Source: ZC4RG30 sp049841155 | GTDB taxonomy: Bacteria; Pseudomonadota; Gammaproteobacteria; Steroidobacterales; Steroidobacteraceae | Length of the DNA: 64,000 bases | Direction of reading: 5' to 3' | Assembly: GCA_049841155.1 (NCBI GenBank) | Contig: JASGHI010000003.1 | Span: 1,736,001-1,800,000 of the forward strand | Shown here: positions 39,818 through 48,613 of the stretch, one piece after another | Position numbering within the stretch: the stretch's first letter is position 1 | Layout: every line of letters starts with the position of its first letter | Made by a program: the position numbers and the translations under genes | The notes under the pieces: model-generated | Told to the model about the DNA's origin: nothing | Seen by the model: the letters and a program-made list of their open reading frames with translations, nothing else | The model's database searches: none

Positions 39818-41895
39818 AACGCGCGGTCCTGCTGGCCGCCCTGCTGGCCGCAGCTGCCCCGGCGATGGCCATCGAACGCATCCAGCTGCAGGCCACATCG
39901 ATCCAGCGGCAGATCGCCGGGAGTGGCACCGTCACCGCGCACGAAGTGTGGGCTGCGCTGACACTGGGCGGCGGCGGCCGCAGCCGCATCGAACTGCGCG
40001 TGCCGCGCCTCGCGCTGCCTGCGGCGCTGACCACCCACACCGGGGCCGTGACGCAGATCCACCTGCTGTGCGAGAACCCGGTGATCCGCGAACCGGAATT
40101 TTCCTGTCCGGCACTCACGGCGCAGCTGCGGGCTGCGCGGCTGCCGCCGCTGGCGCTGCGCGGGCGCGTGGCGCTGCGCAGCGATACGGGAAATGCCGAA
40201 GGTGCGGGCACGCTGGCCGGCATTGCGGGCAGCACACTGGCCTTCGATGTACGGCGCAGTGCGCATGGCCTTGCGGCCGGGCTCGCGCTGCCTGCGGTGC
40301 AGTTCAGGGCGCTGCGCGAACTGGCCGCGCCCTGGCTCACCCTGCCGGAGGACCTACAGATCCAGGGTGAAGCCGATTTCCATGCGCAGTTCGAACAGCG
40401 TGCCGGCAGCCAGCGCGCCACGCTGTCCGCGGACCTGCGGGACGCCGGCTTCCAGAATGCCGCGGCCACGTGGATCGGCGAGAAGATCGCGGCGCGCATC
40501 ACCGCATCGGCCGACCTCGCCGCCACGCCCATGCCGGTCGAGCTGCAGTTTGCCGGCACCGGCGGCCAGTTCCTCGGCGGCGTGGTGCTGCTGGACTTCG
40601 ACCGCAATCCCCTGCAGGCAGACCTGCAAGGCCGCAGCGATGGCCATGACCTCATCGTCGATGCATTGCATTGGCAGCAGCGGAACCTGACGACGCTCTC
40701 GGGCAGCGCCGAAATCCGCCTCGAACCCTTTGCCGTACGGCGCGCGGCGGTGGACCTCGAACAACTGCAGTTCCCCGACGCCTACACCAGCTACATGCAA
40801 TTGCTGCTCGCGACGACCCCCTTCAACCAGCTGCAGACGGCGGGCGCGGCCAGCGGCCGCATCGTCATCGCCGACAATCTGCCCGCGGCTGCGGACCTGC
40901 GCATCGAGGCGCTGGATTTCAGCGATGCAGCCCAGCAGCTTGATGTCAGCGGCGTGAGCGGCGAACTGCACTGGACCGATGGCGCCGCCGGGCCTCCGCG
41001 CCCGTCCTTTCTCGCGTGGGAATCCTCGCGCGGCTGGGGCATCGAGGGCGCGCGCACGCGCATCGATTTCGCCACCAGCGCCCGCAGCTTCCAGCTGCTG
41101 CGCCCGGCCCGCCTGCCCTTCTTCGACGGCGCGCTGCTGATCAACACGCTGCGCGGCCAGGACATCGGAATGCCGCAGATGGAGGGCGACTTCGATGCAG
41201 TGATCGAGCCCATCAGCGTGCAGCCCATCGCCCGCGCCATGGGCTGGCCGGATTTCTCCGGATCCCTGTCCGGACGCCTTCCCGGCCTCACCTACCGCAA
41301 TGGCGTGCTGGCCTTCTCGGGCAATGTCGAAGCCGAGGTATTCGACGGCCGTGTGGTGGCCAGCAACCTGAGCGTGAAGCAGCCCTTCAGCGCCTGGCCG
41401 CAGCTGCATGCGGACATCACGGCGCGCAACCTCGACCTCGACCTCATCACGCGCACCTTCGAATTCGGCAGCATTACCGGAAGGCTGGATGCGGACCTGC
41501 TGAACCTGCAGACCTTCAACTGGTCGCCCATCGCCTTCGACCTGCGCATGGCCACCCCTCCCGGCGACCGTTCGCGGCGCCGCATCAGCCAGCGCGCGGT
41601 GGAGAACCTGTCCAACCTCGGCGGCGGCGGCGGTGTGGCCGCCGCGCTGCAGACCGGCGCATTGCGGTTCTTCGACGAATTCCGCTATGCCCGCCTCGGC
41701 ATTTCCTGCCGGCTGCGCAACGACGTCTGCCAGATGGACGGCGTGGGCAAGGCCGGAGCGGGCTTCTACATCGTGCGCGGCAGCGGCATTCCCCGCATCG
41801 ACATCATCGGCAACGAACACCGCGTGGACTGGCCGCGACTGGTGTCACAGATCACAACGGCGCTCGGCAACACCGAAGGCATTGTGGTGAACTGA
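39814..41895 (+). CDS. YdbH-like AsmA-superfamily envelope protein
   Basis: This 693-residue protein has a short N-terminal signal/anchor (VLLAALLAAAAPAMA) and then long amphipathic beta-strand repeats, as in AsmA-like bridge proteins. The C-terminal block FSGSLSGRLPGLTYRNGVLA, with VEAEVFDGRVVASNLSV, is characteristic of YdbH. YdbH family members are implicated in phospholipid transport between the inner and outer membranes. The next gene is a YdbL homologue, supporting the assignment. The GTG start overlaps dmeF. Confidence 0.85.
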   Translation: MKRAVLLAALLAAAAPAMAIERIQLQATSIQRQIAGSGTVTAHEVWAALTLGGGGRSRIELRVPRLALPAALTTHTGAVTQIHLLCENPVIREPEFSCPALTAQLRAARLPPLALRGRVALRSDTGNAEGAGTLAGIAGSTLAFDVRRSAHGLAAGLALPAVQFRALRELAAPWLTLPEDLQIQGEADFHAQFEQRAGSQRATLSADLRDAGFQNAAATWIGEKIAARITASADLAATPMPVELQFAGTGGQFLGGVVLLDFDRNPLQADLQGRSDGHDLIVDALHWQQRNLTTLSGSAEIRLEPFAVRRAAVDLEQLQFPDAYTSYMQLLLATTPFNQLQTAGAASGRIVIADNLPAAADLRIEALDFSDAAQQLDVSGVSGELHWTDGAAGPPRPSFLAWESSRGWGIEGARTRIDFATSARSFQLLRPARLPFFDGALLINTLRGQDIGMPQMEGDFDAVIEPISVQPIARAMGWPDFSGSLSGRLPGLTYRNGVLAFSGNVEAEVFDGRVVASNLSVKQPFSAWPQLHADITARNLDLDLITRTFEFGSITGRLDADLLNLQTFNWSPIAFDLRMATPPGDRSRRRISQRAVENLSNLGGGGGVAAALQTGALRFFDEFRYARLGISCRLRNDVCQMDGVGKAGAGFYIVRGSGIPRIDIIGNEHRVDWPRLVSQITTALGNTEGIVVN

Positions 41896-41944
41896 CGGGA
41901 CGCTGTTACCATCCCGCATGCCGACCACAGGAGGATTCGAGGCC

Positions 41945-42586
41945 ATGAACACATCGGTCCGCACCCTGGCCAGAACGGCCAAGCTCACGCTCGTCAGCCT
42001 GCTGATCGGTGCCTGCGTGACGATCAACGTGTATTTCCCGGCCGCCGCCGCCGAGAAGGCCGCGGACCAGATCATCGACGCGGTCACCGGTGCCGCTGCA
42101 GGGGCCCGCGCCACGCCCGGCGCCCAGACCGCTCCGCCGCTGTCCCGGACCGCACCCGCGGGCACCCACATCCTGCTCGCCGCCATCGGTCAGGTGCTGT
42201 ATGCCATCGTGCCTGCCGCACACGCGCAGGAAGCCAACCTCGACATCTCCTCGCCGCAGATCCGCGCCATTACCGCTTCGATGCAGGCGCGCTTCGGCCA
42301 GCTGCAGAAGTTCTTCGACTCCGGCGCGCTGGGCATGACGCAGAACGGCCTCATCGAGGTACGCGATGCCAGCGGCGTGAGCCTGCCGGATCGCGGCCTC
42401 CTGAACCGCCTGGTCGCCGAGGACAACAAGGACCGCGAAGCGCTGTACAACGAAATCGCCTCGGCCAACGGCCACCCGGAATGGGCGGGAGACATCCGCA
42501 AGACCTTTGCCCGCCGCTGGGTTGAACGCGGCGCGCGCAGCGGCTGGTACTACCAGAATGCCGGCGGCGCGTGGGTCCAGAAGTAG
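41945..42586 (+). CDS. YdbL (DUF1318) lipoprotein with YnbE-like N-terminal segment
   Basis: This 213-residue protein has a lipoprotein signal ending SLLIGAC. The mature N-terminus CVTINVYFPAAAAEKAAD has the TINVxF strand reminiscent of YnbE, which in E. coli is a separate lipoprotein encoded between ydbH and ydbL. A variable linker with a second hydrophobic stretch (ILLAAIGQVLYAIVPAAHA) follows. The DUF1318 domain (LIEVRDASGVSLPDRGLLNR to WYYQNAGGAWVQK) ends the protein. It probably works with YdbH. AGGAGG lies 10 bp upstream of the ATG. Confidence 0.87.
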   Translation: MNTSVRTLARTAKLTLVSLLIGACVTINVYFPAAAAEKAADQIIDAVTGAAAGARATPGAQTAPPLSRTAPAGTHILLAAIGQVLYAIVPAAHAQEANLDISSPQIRAITASMQARFGQLQKFFDSGALGMTQNGLIEVRDASGVSLPDRGLLNRLVAEDNKDREALYNEIASANGHPEWAGDIRKTFARRWVERGARSGWYYQNAGGAWVQK

Positions 42587-42592
42587 TGCAGC

Positions 42593-42614
42593 CGGCGCGC
42601 ATTGCGGCGCGCCG
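42593..42614. terminator. GC-rich hairpin between convergent ydbL and pyrF
   Basis: CGGCGCGC (42593-42600) pairs with GCGCGCCG (42607-42614) around a six-base loop. It lies between two converging genes and may slow or end transcription from both sides, but no U-tract follows on either strand. Confidence 0.35.
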
Positions 42615-42625
42615 CGCGGAAATGG

Positions 42626-43468
42626 TCAGCGGCTGCGGTTGATCTCATCGCGCAGCGCGCGCGCCGCGGCGCGCGCTGCCGCTTCGAAATCCTCGCCGCT
42701 GCCGGCATAGAGGATGCCGCGCGAGGAGTTGAGCACCAGGCCGAAGCCATCGGCCGTGCGCCCGGCCTTCACGGCTGCGACCACATCCCCTCCCTGAGCG
42801 CCGACGCCCGGCACCAGGAAGGGCAGATCGCCGACCACGGCGCGGATCTCGGCCAGTTCCTGCGGATAGGTGGCTCCGATCACGAGCATGCAGTTGCCGG
42901 CTGTATTCCAGTGCTGCGCGACGCGCTCGGCCACATGCCGGTACAGTCGCCTGCCGCCGGACTCCAGGTCCTGGAAATCGCGGGCACCGGGATTGGAGGT
43001 GCGGCACAGCACGATCACGCCGCGGTCGCGGTACTGCAGATAAGGCTCGACCGAGTCGGAACCCAGGTAGGGATTCACCGTCACCGCATCGGCGCCGTAG
43101 CGCTCGAAGGATTCGCGCGCGTACTTCGCCGCAGTGCTGCCGATGTCGCCGCGCTTGGAGTCCAGGATCACCGGCAGGCCCGGGTGCCTGCGGTGGATGT
43201 AGCGGATGGTCTCGAGCAGCTGGTCTTCGGCACCCAGTGCGGCGTAGTGCGCAAACTGCGGCTTGAAGCAGCAGGCATATTCGGCGGTGGCATCGACGAT
43301 GCGCCGGTTGAACTCGAAGATGGACTGCGACAGCGCGCGGATCGAAGCCGGAAAGCGCTCCGGCTCCGGATCCAGGCCCACGCACACCAGCGACTGGTGA
43401 CAGCGCGCCGCCGCCTGAAGGCGGGACAGGAAGGCGCCTTCACCGCCGGATGATGCCTGCTCAGTCAC
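42626..43468 (-). CDS. pyrF: Orotidine 5'-phosphate decarboxylase, type 2
   Basis: PyrF makes UMP from OMP, the last step of pyrimidine synthesis. The 280-residue length and the motif LPVILDSKRGDIGSTAAKYA, with the catalytic Asp-Lys-Asp array, mark the longer type 2 form. Other motifs are LVCVGLDPEPERFP, AVTVNPYLGSDSVEPYL and FLVPGVGAQGGD. Its 5' end overlaps the ABC permease gene by 8 bp, an unusual partner for pyrimidine synthesis. Confidence 0.96.
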   Translation of the reverse strand: MTEQASSGGEGAFLSRLQAAARCHQSLVCVGLDPEPERFPASIRALSQSIFEFNRRIVDATAEYACCFKPQFAHYAALGAEDQLLETIRYIHRRHPGLPVILDSKRGDIGSTAAKYARESFERYGADAVTVNPYLGSDSVEPYLQYRDRGVIVLCRTSNPGARDFQDLESGGRRLYRHVAERVAQHWNTAGNCMLVIGATYPQELAEIRAVVGDLPFLVPGVGAQGGDVVAAVKAGRTADGFGLVLNSSRGILYAGSGEDFEAAARAAARALRDEINRSR

Positions 43469-44267
43469 GTATGCCCGACCCCCGGTTCAGCAGAATGATC
43501 GCCCAGGTGAACAGCGCCGCGACGCAGGCCGCCATGATCGCGAAGGCGCTGGCCAGGTGCACGTCGCTCACGCCCAGAAAGCCGTAGCGGAAGGCGTTCA
43601 CCATATGCAGGATGGGGTTCACCAGCGAAATCTTCTGCGCCCACGCCGGCAGCATGTCCACCGAATAGAACACGCCGCCGAAATAGGTCAGTGGGGTGAG
43701 CACGAAGGCGGGAATCCAGTTCACCTGGTCGAAGTTCTTCGCGAACACGGCATTGATGAGCCCACCGAGCGAGAACACGGCCGAGGTCAGCAGCATTGCC
43801 GCCATGACCACGGCCAGGTTGTGCACCTGCAGGTGATGCGAGTGCAGGTAGGTGAAGAGCAGCGCGACGGCGGTCACCACCAGGCCCACCATGGCGCCGC
43901 GGATCAGCCCGCCGCAGACATAGCCCAGCGCGATCACCCAGTTGGGCAGCGGCGAGACCAGCAGCTCCTCGATGTGCTTGCCGAACTTGGCGCCGAAGAA
44001 GGACGAGACCACATTGCCGTAGGAGTTGGTGATCACCGACATCATGATGAGGCCGGGCGCGATGTAGGCGATGTAGTCGATGCCCTGCATCTGGCCGATG
44101 CGGCGGCCCACGAGGCTGCCGAAGATGACGAAATACAGCGTGGTCGTGACCGCCGGCGGCATCAGCGTCTGCAGCCAGATGCGCACGATGCGGCTGTATT
44201 CGCGGATCACGATGGTGCGGAAACCCACCAGCCGGATTGCCGCCATGGACATCTGCTGCGGGCTCAT
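43461..44267 (-). CDS. ABC-2 transporter permease (YadH-like)
   Basis: This 268-residue membrane protein has six predicted helices in ABC-2 order, including VTTTLYFVIFGSLVGRRIG, VIALGYVCGGLIRGAMVGLV and PLTYFGGVFYSVDMLPAWAQ. It matches the YadH type that pairs with YadG. The exported substrate is not known. It overlaps the ATPase gene by 4 bp and pyrF by 8 bp. Confidence 0.93.
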   Translation of the reverse strand: MSPQQMSMAAIRLVGFRTIVIREYSRIVRIWLQTLMPPAVTTTLYFVIFGSLVGRRIGQMQGIDYIAYIAPGLIMMSVITNSYGNVVSSFFGAKFGKHIEELLVSPLPNWVIALGYVCGGLIRGAMVGLVVTAVALLFTYLHSHHLQVHNLAVVMAAMLLTSAVFSLGGLINAVFAKNFDQVNWIPAFVLTPLTYFGGVFYSVDMLPAWAQKISLVNPILHMVNAFRYGFLGVSDVHLASAFAIMAACVAALFTWAIILLNRGSGIRD

Positions 44268-45181
44268 GCCGGGCGGTTCTCCACCAGGCGCATGAACATC
44301 TCCTCCAGCCGGTTCACCTTGTTGCGCATCGACAGCACCTCGATGCCCTGGCCGGAAAGGCGCATGAAGATGTCATTGAGGCTCTGCTCCTTGGACATCT
44401 CCACCTCGATGGTATGGTCGTCGACGAAGGCCGTGCGGTAGCCCTCGAGCACCGGCGCCTGCCGCACCGGGTCGCGCAGGCTGAACAGGAAGCTCTCGGT
44501 GTGCAGGCGCCGCAACAGGCTGCTCATGCGGTCGCGCTCGATGATGCGGCCGCCATCGATGATGGCGATGTTGCGGCAGAGATTCTCGGCCTCCTCCAGG
44601 TAATGCGTGGTGAGGATGATGGTGGTGCCCTGCCCGTTGATGCCACGCAGGAATTCCCACATGGAACGGCGGATCTCGATGTCCACGCCGGCCGTGGGCT
44701 CATCCAGGATCAGCAGCCGTGGCTCGTGCATCAGCGCCCGCGCGATCATCAGCCGCCGCTTCATGCCGCCGGACAGCGCGCGCGCGACATCCTTGCGCTT
44801 GTCCCACAGCTGCAGCTGCCGCAGGTATTTCTCCGCGCGCTCACGCGCCAGGGTGCGCTCCACGCCGTAGAAGCCCGCCTGGTTGACCACGATGGTCTCC
44901 GGCGACTCGAACATGTTGAAATTGATTTCCTGCGGCACGATGCCGATGCAGGACTTGGCGCGGCCCAGTTCGGCGTCCAGGTCGTGGCCGAACACCTTCA
45001 CCGTGCCGCCGGACTTGGTGACCAGCGAGGTGATGATGCCGATCAGCGTGGTCTTGCCGGCCCCATTGGGACCCAGCAGGGCGAAGAAGTCCCCTTCCTC
45101 AACGTCCAGATCTATGCCCTGGAGGGCGTGAACACCGTTCTTGTACGTCTTGGTGAGGCCGCGGACGGAAAGGGCATGCAT
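44264..45181 (-). CDS. ABC transporter ATP-binding protein (YadG-like)
   Basis: This 305-residue ATPase has Walker A LLGPNGAGKTTLIG, Q-loop GIVPQEINFN, signature RALSGGMKRRLMIARAL and Walker B LLILDEPTAGVD with the switch His in ILTTHYLEEAE. A C-terminal extension of about 90 residues (EVEMSKEQSLNDIFMRLSGQ) follows, as in YadG. It would drive the YadH-like permease downstream. Confidence 0.94.
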   Translation of the reverse strand: MHALSVRGLTKTYKNGVHALQGIDLDVEEGDFFALLGPNGAGKTTLIGIITSLVTKSGGTVKVFGHDLDAELGRAKSCIGIVPQEINFNMFESPETIVVNQAGFYGVERTLARERAEKYLRQLQLWDKRKDVARALSGGMKRRLMIARALMHEPRLLILDEPTAGVDIEIRRSMWEFLRGINGQGTTIILTTHYLEEAENLCRNIAIIDGGRIIERDRMSSLLRRLHTESFLFSLRDPVRQAPVLEGYRTAFVDDHTIEVEMSKEQSLNDIFMRLSGQGIEVLSMRNKVNRLEEMFMRLVENRPA

Positions 45182-45214
45182 AAGCGCGGCATTCTAAAAG
45201 AATCCGCAGGACAA

Positions 45215-45240
45215 AGGGCTTCCGCGCGCGCGGAAGCCCT
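45215..45240 (-). terminator. Terminator-like palindrome after the CsgG-like gene
   Basis: The palindrome of AGGGCTTCCGCG and CGCGGAAGCCCT arms folds into a long stem. On the minus strand it follows the CsgG-like stop and is followed by TTTGTCC, so it likely ends that transcript before the ABC operon starts. Confidence 0.6.
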
Positions 45241-45253
45241 CCTGGCGGAAGGT

Positions 45254-46180
45254 CTACTTCGCCAGCTGCAGCAGCCCCATGGCCACCCAGCCCTCGTTGC
45301 CCAGTTCGTCCTGCACCTTCCAGAACGGGCCCTGCTTCTCGCCGGTGGGGTAGAGCATGGCGCCCGCATCCAGGTCGCGCAGCGCCTTGCTGGAGTTGCT
45401 CGGCGTCGAGAACAGCTTGCCCGGCTTGGCCATGCTGACGGCCTGCTGGACGTTGTCTTCCTTCGCGTTCGGCTGTATGGCCCTGACGTCATTGACCAGC
45501 TTCACGAAGGCGTCGAGGTAGGCCATGGTGACCACCTGGCCGATCTCGGTATTGGCGTAGCTGCTGGCACCACCGGCCGCGAAGCCGCCGAAGAAGGCGC
45601 CGCCACCACCGCCCCAGCCCAGATCGGTCTTCTTGGCATGGCCCTGCTGCAGCGAGATCTGCTCGGTGGAGCGCACGTCGGTGAGCGTGAGCACCACGTC
45701 GGCCGTCTTGCTCTTGAGGCTGATGCCACCCACGACCGCACCGGCCACGCCGCCGATCACGCCGCCCAGCAGGCCGCCGATGTTCTTGCCGCCGGCGCGC
45801 GCATTCTTGTTGACGATGTCGGGGACCAGCACATAGTCGGCCGCCTTCATCTGGCCCTTGCCGATGTTCGAGCCGCCACGCAGCTCGCCGCCGCCGGCCA
45901 GCGCCCGCTCGGCCTGCGCCGCGGCGAGGCCCTTGCCGCGATCCACCAGCGTGAAGCAGTTGGACTGCGAGACGAATACCTTGATGAGCGCTTCAGGCGA
46001 TTCCAGGCCCAGCTCCTGCCACCAGCGCACTTCGGGTTCGGTGACCGCCAGCGTGCCGACACGCTGGTCGCACTTGGGAATCTCGGGCGGCGGCGCATCG
46101 GCAGCCTGCGCCGCGGCCGCAGCGCCCAGCGCGGTCACTGCCGCGGCGGCCAGAAAATGACGGTTGCGGCGTTGTTTCAT
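45254..46180 (-). CDS. CsgG/HfaB-family protein with C-terminal SH3-like domain
   Basis: This 308-residue protein has a Sec signal (MKQRRNRHFLAAAAVTALGA) without an evident lipobox. The CsgG-like core includes FVSQSNCFTLVDRGKGLAAA, KAADYVLVPDIVNKN, a glycine-rich turn (GGLLGGVIGGVAGAVVGG) and SKTADVVLTLTDVRSTEQI. The last 55 residues (LDAGAMLYPTGEKQGPFWKV, NEGWVAMGLLQL) look like a bacterial SH3 domain that could bind peptidoglycan. True CsgG is a lipoprotein curli pore. No curli genes are nearby, so the role is open. Confidence 0.85.
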   Translation of the reverse strand: MKQRRNRHFLAAAAVTALGAAAAAQAADAPPPEIPKCDQRVGTLAVTEPEVRWWQELGLESPEALIKVFVSQSNCFTLVDRGKGLAAAQAERALAGGGELRGGSNIGKGQMKAADYVLVPDIVNKNARAGGKNIGGLLGGVIGGVAGAVVGGISLKSKTADVVLTLTDVRSTEQISLQQGHAKKTDLGWGGGGGAFFGGFAAGGASSYANTEIGQVVTMAYLDAFVKLVNDVRAIQPNAKEDNVQQAVSMAKPGKLFSTPSNSSKALRDLDAGAMLYPTGEKQGPFWKVQDELGNEGWVAMGLLQLAK

Positions 46181-46320
46181 GTCAAAGACTCCCTCCAGCC
46201 TGTTCCGGTGTACTGGGTCAGAATGCGGTGCTGAACCGGCTGGCCGGGAGACTACCGGCAGCGCGTGGCCGCCAAGGTAGCACATGCCATAATCGGCGAA
46301 AATCGTTCCCGGAATCGTGA

Positions 46321-47094
46321 ATGGATACCCTCCCTGCCCTGGCCACCGATCCTGCCGCATGGCTTGCCCTGGTCACACTGATCGCCATGGAGGTGGTACT
46401 GGGCATCGACAACCTCATTTTCATCTCCATCCTGACCAACAAGCTGCCCGAAGCCTACCGGGCCAGGGCGCGGCAGGTCGGCATATCGCTGGCCCTGGTG
46501 ATGCGGCTGGCCCTGCTGGGCATGGTGGCGATCATCGTCAAGATGACCACGCCGGTGCTGCAGGTCTTCGGCCAGGGATTCTCCTGGCGCGACCTCATCC
46601 TGCTCGCCGGCGGCCTGTTCCTGATCTGGAAGGCCACGCGGGAAATCCACCACAACGTCGACGTGGACAGCGGCCCCGACGTGTTCTCGCCGGCCGCCCG
46701 CACCGGCTTCGCCGCGGCCATCGGCCAGATCGTCGTGCTCGACATCGTGTTCTCGGTCGACAGCATCATCACGGCCGTGGGCATGACCGACCATGTGCCC
46801 ATCATGGTGATCGCGGTGATCATCACTGTAGCCATCATGCTGTTCGCGGCCACCCCGCTCGCCAACTTCATCCGCGACAATCCGACGCTGGTGATGCTGG
46901 CGCTGGGCTTCCTGCTGCTGATCGGCACCACGCTGGTGGCCGAGGCCTTTGGCGCGCACATCCCCAAGGCCTACATCTACAGCGCCATGGCGTTCTCGGT
47001 ATTCGTCGAGCTGCTGAACATGCGGGCGCGGCGCGCCCGCCGCCAGCGTCACGAACCGGGCAAGGCGGCAGCCGGCGACGAGCCGGTGCACTGA
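46321..47094 (+). CDS. TerC-family integral membrane protein
   Basis: This 257-residue protein has seven predicted helices and the paired acidic motifs MEVVLGIDNLIFISIL and VVLDIVFSVDSIITAVGM, diagnostic of TerC/Alx/YgdQ relatives. Such proteins are linked to metal (manganese) export or tellurite resistance. I looked for a yybP-ykoY manganese riboswitch upstream and saw none. The gene starts 140 bp from the divergent CsgG-like gene. Confidence 0.93.
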   Translation: MDTLPALATDPAAWLALVTLIAMEVVLGIDNLIFISILTNKLPEAYRARARQVGISLALVMRLALLGMVAIIVKMTTPVLQVFGQGFSWRDLILLAGGLFLIWKATREIHHNVDVDSGPDVFSPAARTGFAAAIGQIVVLDIVFSVDSIITAVGMTDHVPIMVIAVIITVAIMLFAATPLANFIRDNPTLVMLALGFLLLIGTTLVAEAFGAHIPKAYIYSAMAFSVFVELLNMRARRARRQRHEPGKAAAGDEPVH

Positions 47095-47114
47095 CCGGCC
47101 GGCATTCGGCTTCC

Positions 47115-47843
47115 ATGTCACTGCGCCGGCTGCTACCCGACCCTTTCGTGCTGACGCTGGTCGGTGTCCTGCTGCTGGCCACGTTCATGCCCGCCGCAGG
47201 ACGGGCAGCGGACATGCTGGGAACGGTGGCAACGGCAGCCATCGTGATGCTAGGCGGCAATGTGGCCGCCAGCGTTGCCGCCGCCGCGGCCTCCAATCTG
47301 CTGGGCGTCATCGCCACTCCACTCGTCGCCGGTCTGCTGCTCTCGGCCAGCGGTGGTGCAGTGCCGCTTTCGGGGATCTGGAAGATCGTCGTGCAGCTGC
47401 TGCTGCCCTTCGCGGCCGGCCATCTGCTGCGCCCGCTCCTGGGGGGCTGGGCGCAGCGTCAGCGGGCACTGCTGGCCTGGGCCGACCGGGTCACGGTGCT
47501 CATTGCGGTCTACACCGCCTTTTCGGCGGCCGTCATCACCGGACTATGGAGACAGTTCGCTCCCTCCACCGTCGTCGTGCTGCTGCTGATCTGCGCAGTG
47601 CTGCTCGGCATGGTGCTGGCGTGGACCGGCTTGCTGGCGCGCTGGCTCGCCCTCACCCCCGGCGACGCCCGTGCACTGCGCTACGCCGGCGCCACCAAGA
47701 GCCTGGTGAGCGGCGTGCCGATGGCGCGAGTGCTGTTCCCCTCCGCCGACATCGGGCTGATCATGCTGCCCATCATGATCTACCACCAGCTGCAGCTGAT
47801 GATCGGCGCCACGCTGGCGCGCCGCCAGGCGGCCGGACCATGA
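47115..47843 (+). CDS. Bile acid:sodium symporter-like protein (YfeH type) with internal deletion
   Basis: This 242-residue membrane protein matches the start of YfeH-like proteins (LLPDPFVLTLVGVLLLATFM to TVATAAIVML) and their second half (GGNVAASVAAAAASNLLGVI, QLLLPFAAGHLLRPLLG, GATKSLVSGVPMARVLFP). Family members are about 330 residues. The part expected between TAAIVML and GGNVAA, about 75-85 residues containing helices 2-4, is absent and the frame is intact. Function is therefore doubtful. It ends in a 4-bp overlap with the HD-domain gene. Confidence 0.8.
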   Translation: MSLRRLLPDPFVLTLVGVLLLATFMPAAGRAADMLGTVATAAIVMLGGNVAASVAAAAASNLLGVIATPLVAGLLLSASGGAVPLSGIWKIVVQLLLPFAAGHLLRPLLGGWAQRQRALLAWADRVTVLIAVYTAFSAAVITGLWRQFAPSTVVVLLLICAVLLGMVLAWTGLLARWLALTPGDARALRYAGATKSLVSGVPMARVLFPSADIGLIMLPIMIYHQLQLMIGATLARRQAAGP

Positions 47844-48604
47844 TCCGCTTCAGGAAACCGCCGCAATTCCTCTCTGCCGCCGACTGCCCGCAGGCGGGTC
47901 GCGAGCGCATGGCGTTGCCGCAGCCCATCGCGAATTTCCATGCCGACGGCCGCCACGACTGCGAACCGGCCATGACGGCGCGCATGCACCAGGAGGGGGC
48001 CGTGTTCATGATGGGGCAGAATCCGGCATTGCCGGTGATGCCCGAGAAGCCGTCGCTGATCGACTTCTTCCACTACCGCTTCAACGACATCACCTTCCGC
48101 CATCTGCTGCAGTCGGCTCAATCGGCAATGCAGGCCGGCCAGAGCGAGACGGTGATCATCGCCTGCCTGCTGCACGACATCGCCAACGGCGCCCTGCTGC
48201 GCGCCGACCATGGCTACTGGGGCGCGCAGATGCTCGCGCCCTATGTCAGCGAGGAGATCGCCTGGGCCATCAAGTATCACCAGGCGCTGCGCTATTTCGC
48301 GGACGAGTCGGTGGGCTTCAAATACCCGGACGCCTATCACCGGTTCTTCGGGCCGGATTACCGGCTTCCGGAATACCTGCACCAGGCGCACCGCGAAGCC
48401 CGCAACCACAAGTGGTACATGACCTCGCGCCTGATCACCATCCACGACAACTACAGCTTCGAAGACGACTTCGACGTGGATCCGGAAATCTTCGCCGACA
48501 TGATCGCCCGTCACTTCCGCCAGCCGGAACAGGGCCTGGGCTTCGACGGCTCGCCTGTAGCGCACATGTGGCGCACCATGATCTGGCCGAACAACTTCCT
48601 CTAG
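47840..48604 (+). CDS. HD-domain protein, probable metal-dependent phosphohydrolase
   Basis: This 254-residue cytoplasmic protein contains the HD motif IIACLLHDIANGALL, an upstream ligand candidate in FRHLLQSAQ, and later AIKYHQALRYF, consistent with an HD superfamily hydrolase. The C-terminal region is aromatic and acidic (DNYSFEDDFDVDPEIFADMI). The substrate is unknown. The ATG overlaps the stop of the transporter-like gene and the next gene follows after 9 bp, so the three form an operon. Confidence 0.82.
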   Translation: MIRFRKPPQFLSAADCPQAGRERMALPQPIANFHADGRHDCEPAMTARMHQEGAVFMMGQNPALPVMPEKPSLIDFFHYRFNDITFRHLLQSAQSAMQAGQSETVIIACLLHDIANGALLRADHGYWGAQMLAPYVSEEIAWAIKYHQALRYFADESVGFKYPDAYHRFFGPDYRLPEYLHQAHREARNHKWYMTSRLITIHDNYSFEDDFDVDPEIFADMIARHFRQPEQGLGFDGSPVAHMWRTMIWPNNFL

Positions 48605-48613
48605 GACACGCGG

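Noticed and set aside
46181..46320. A yybP-ykoY manganese riboswitch before the TerC gene
   Set aside because: TerC genes often carry it, but the conserved core could not be found in this 140-bp gap.
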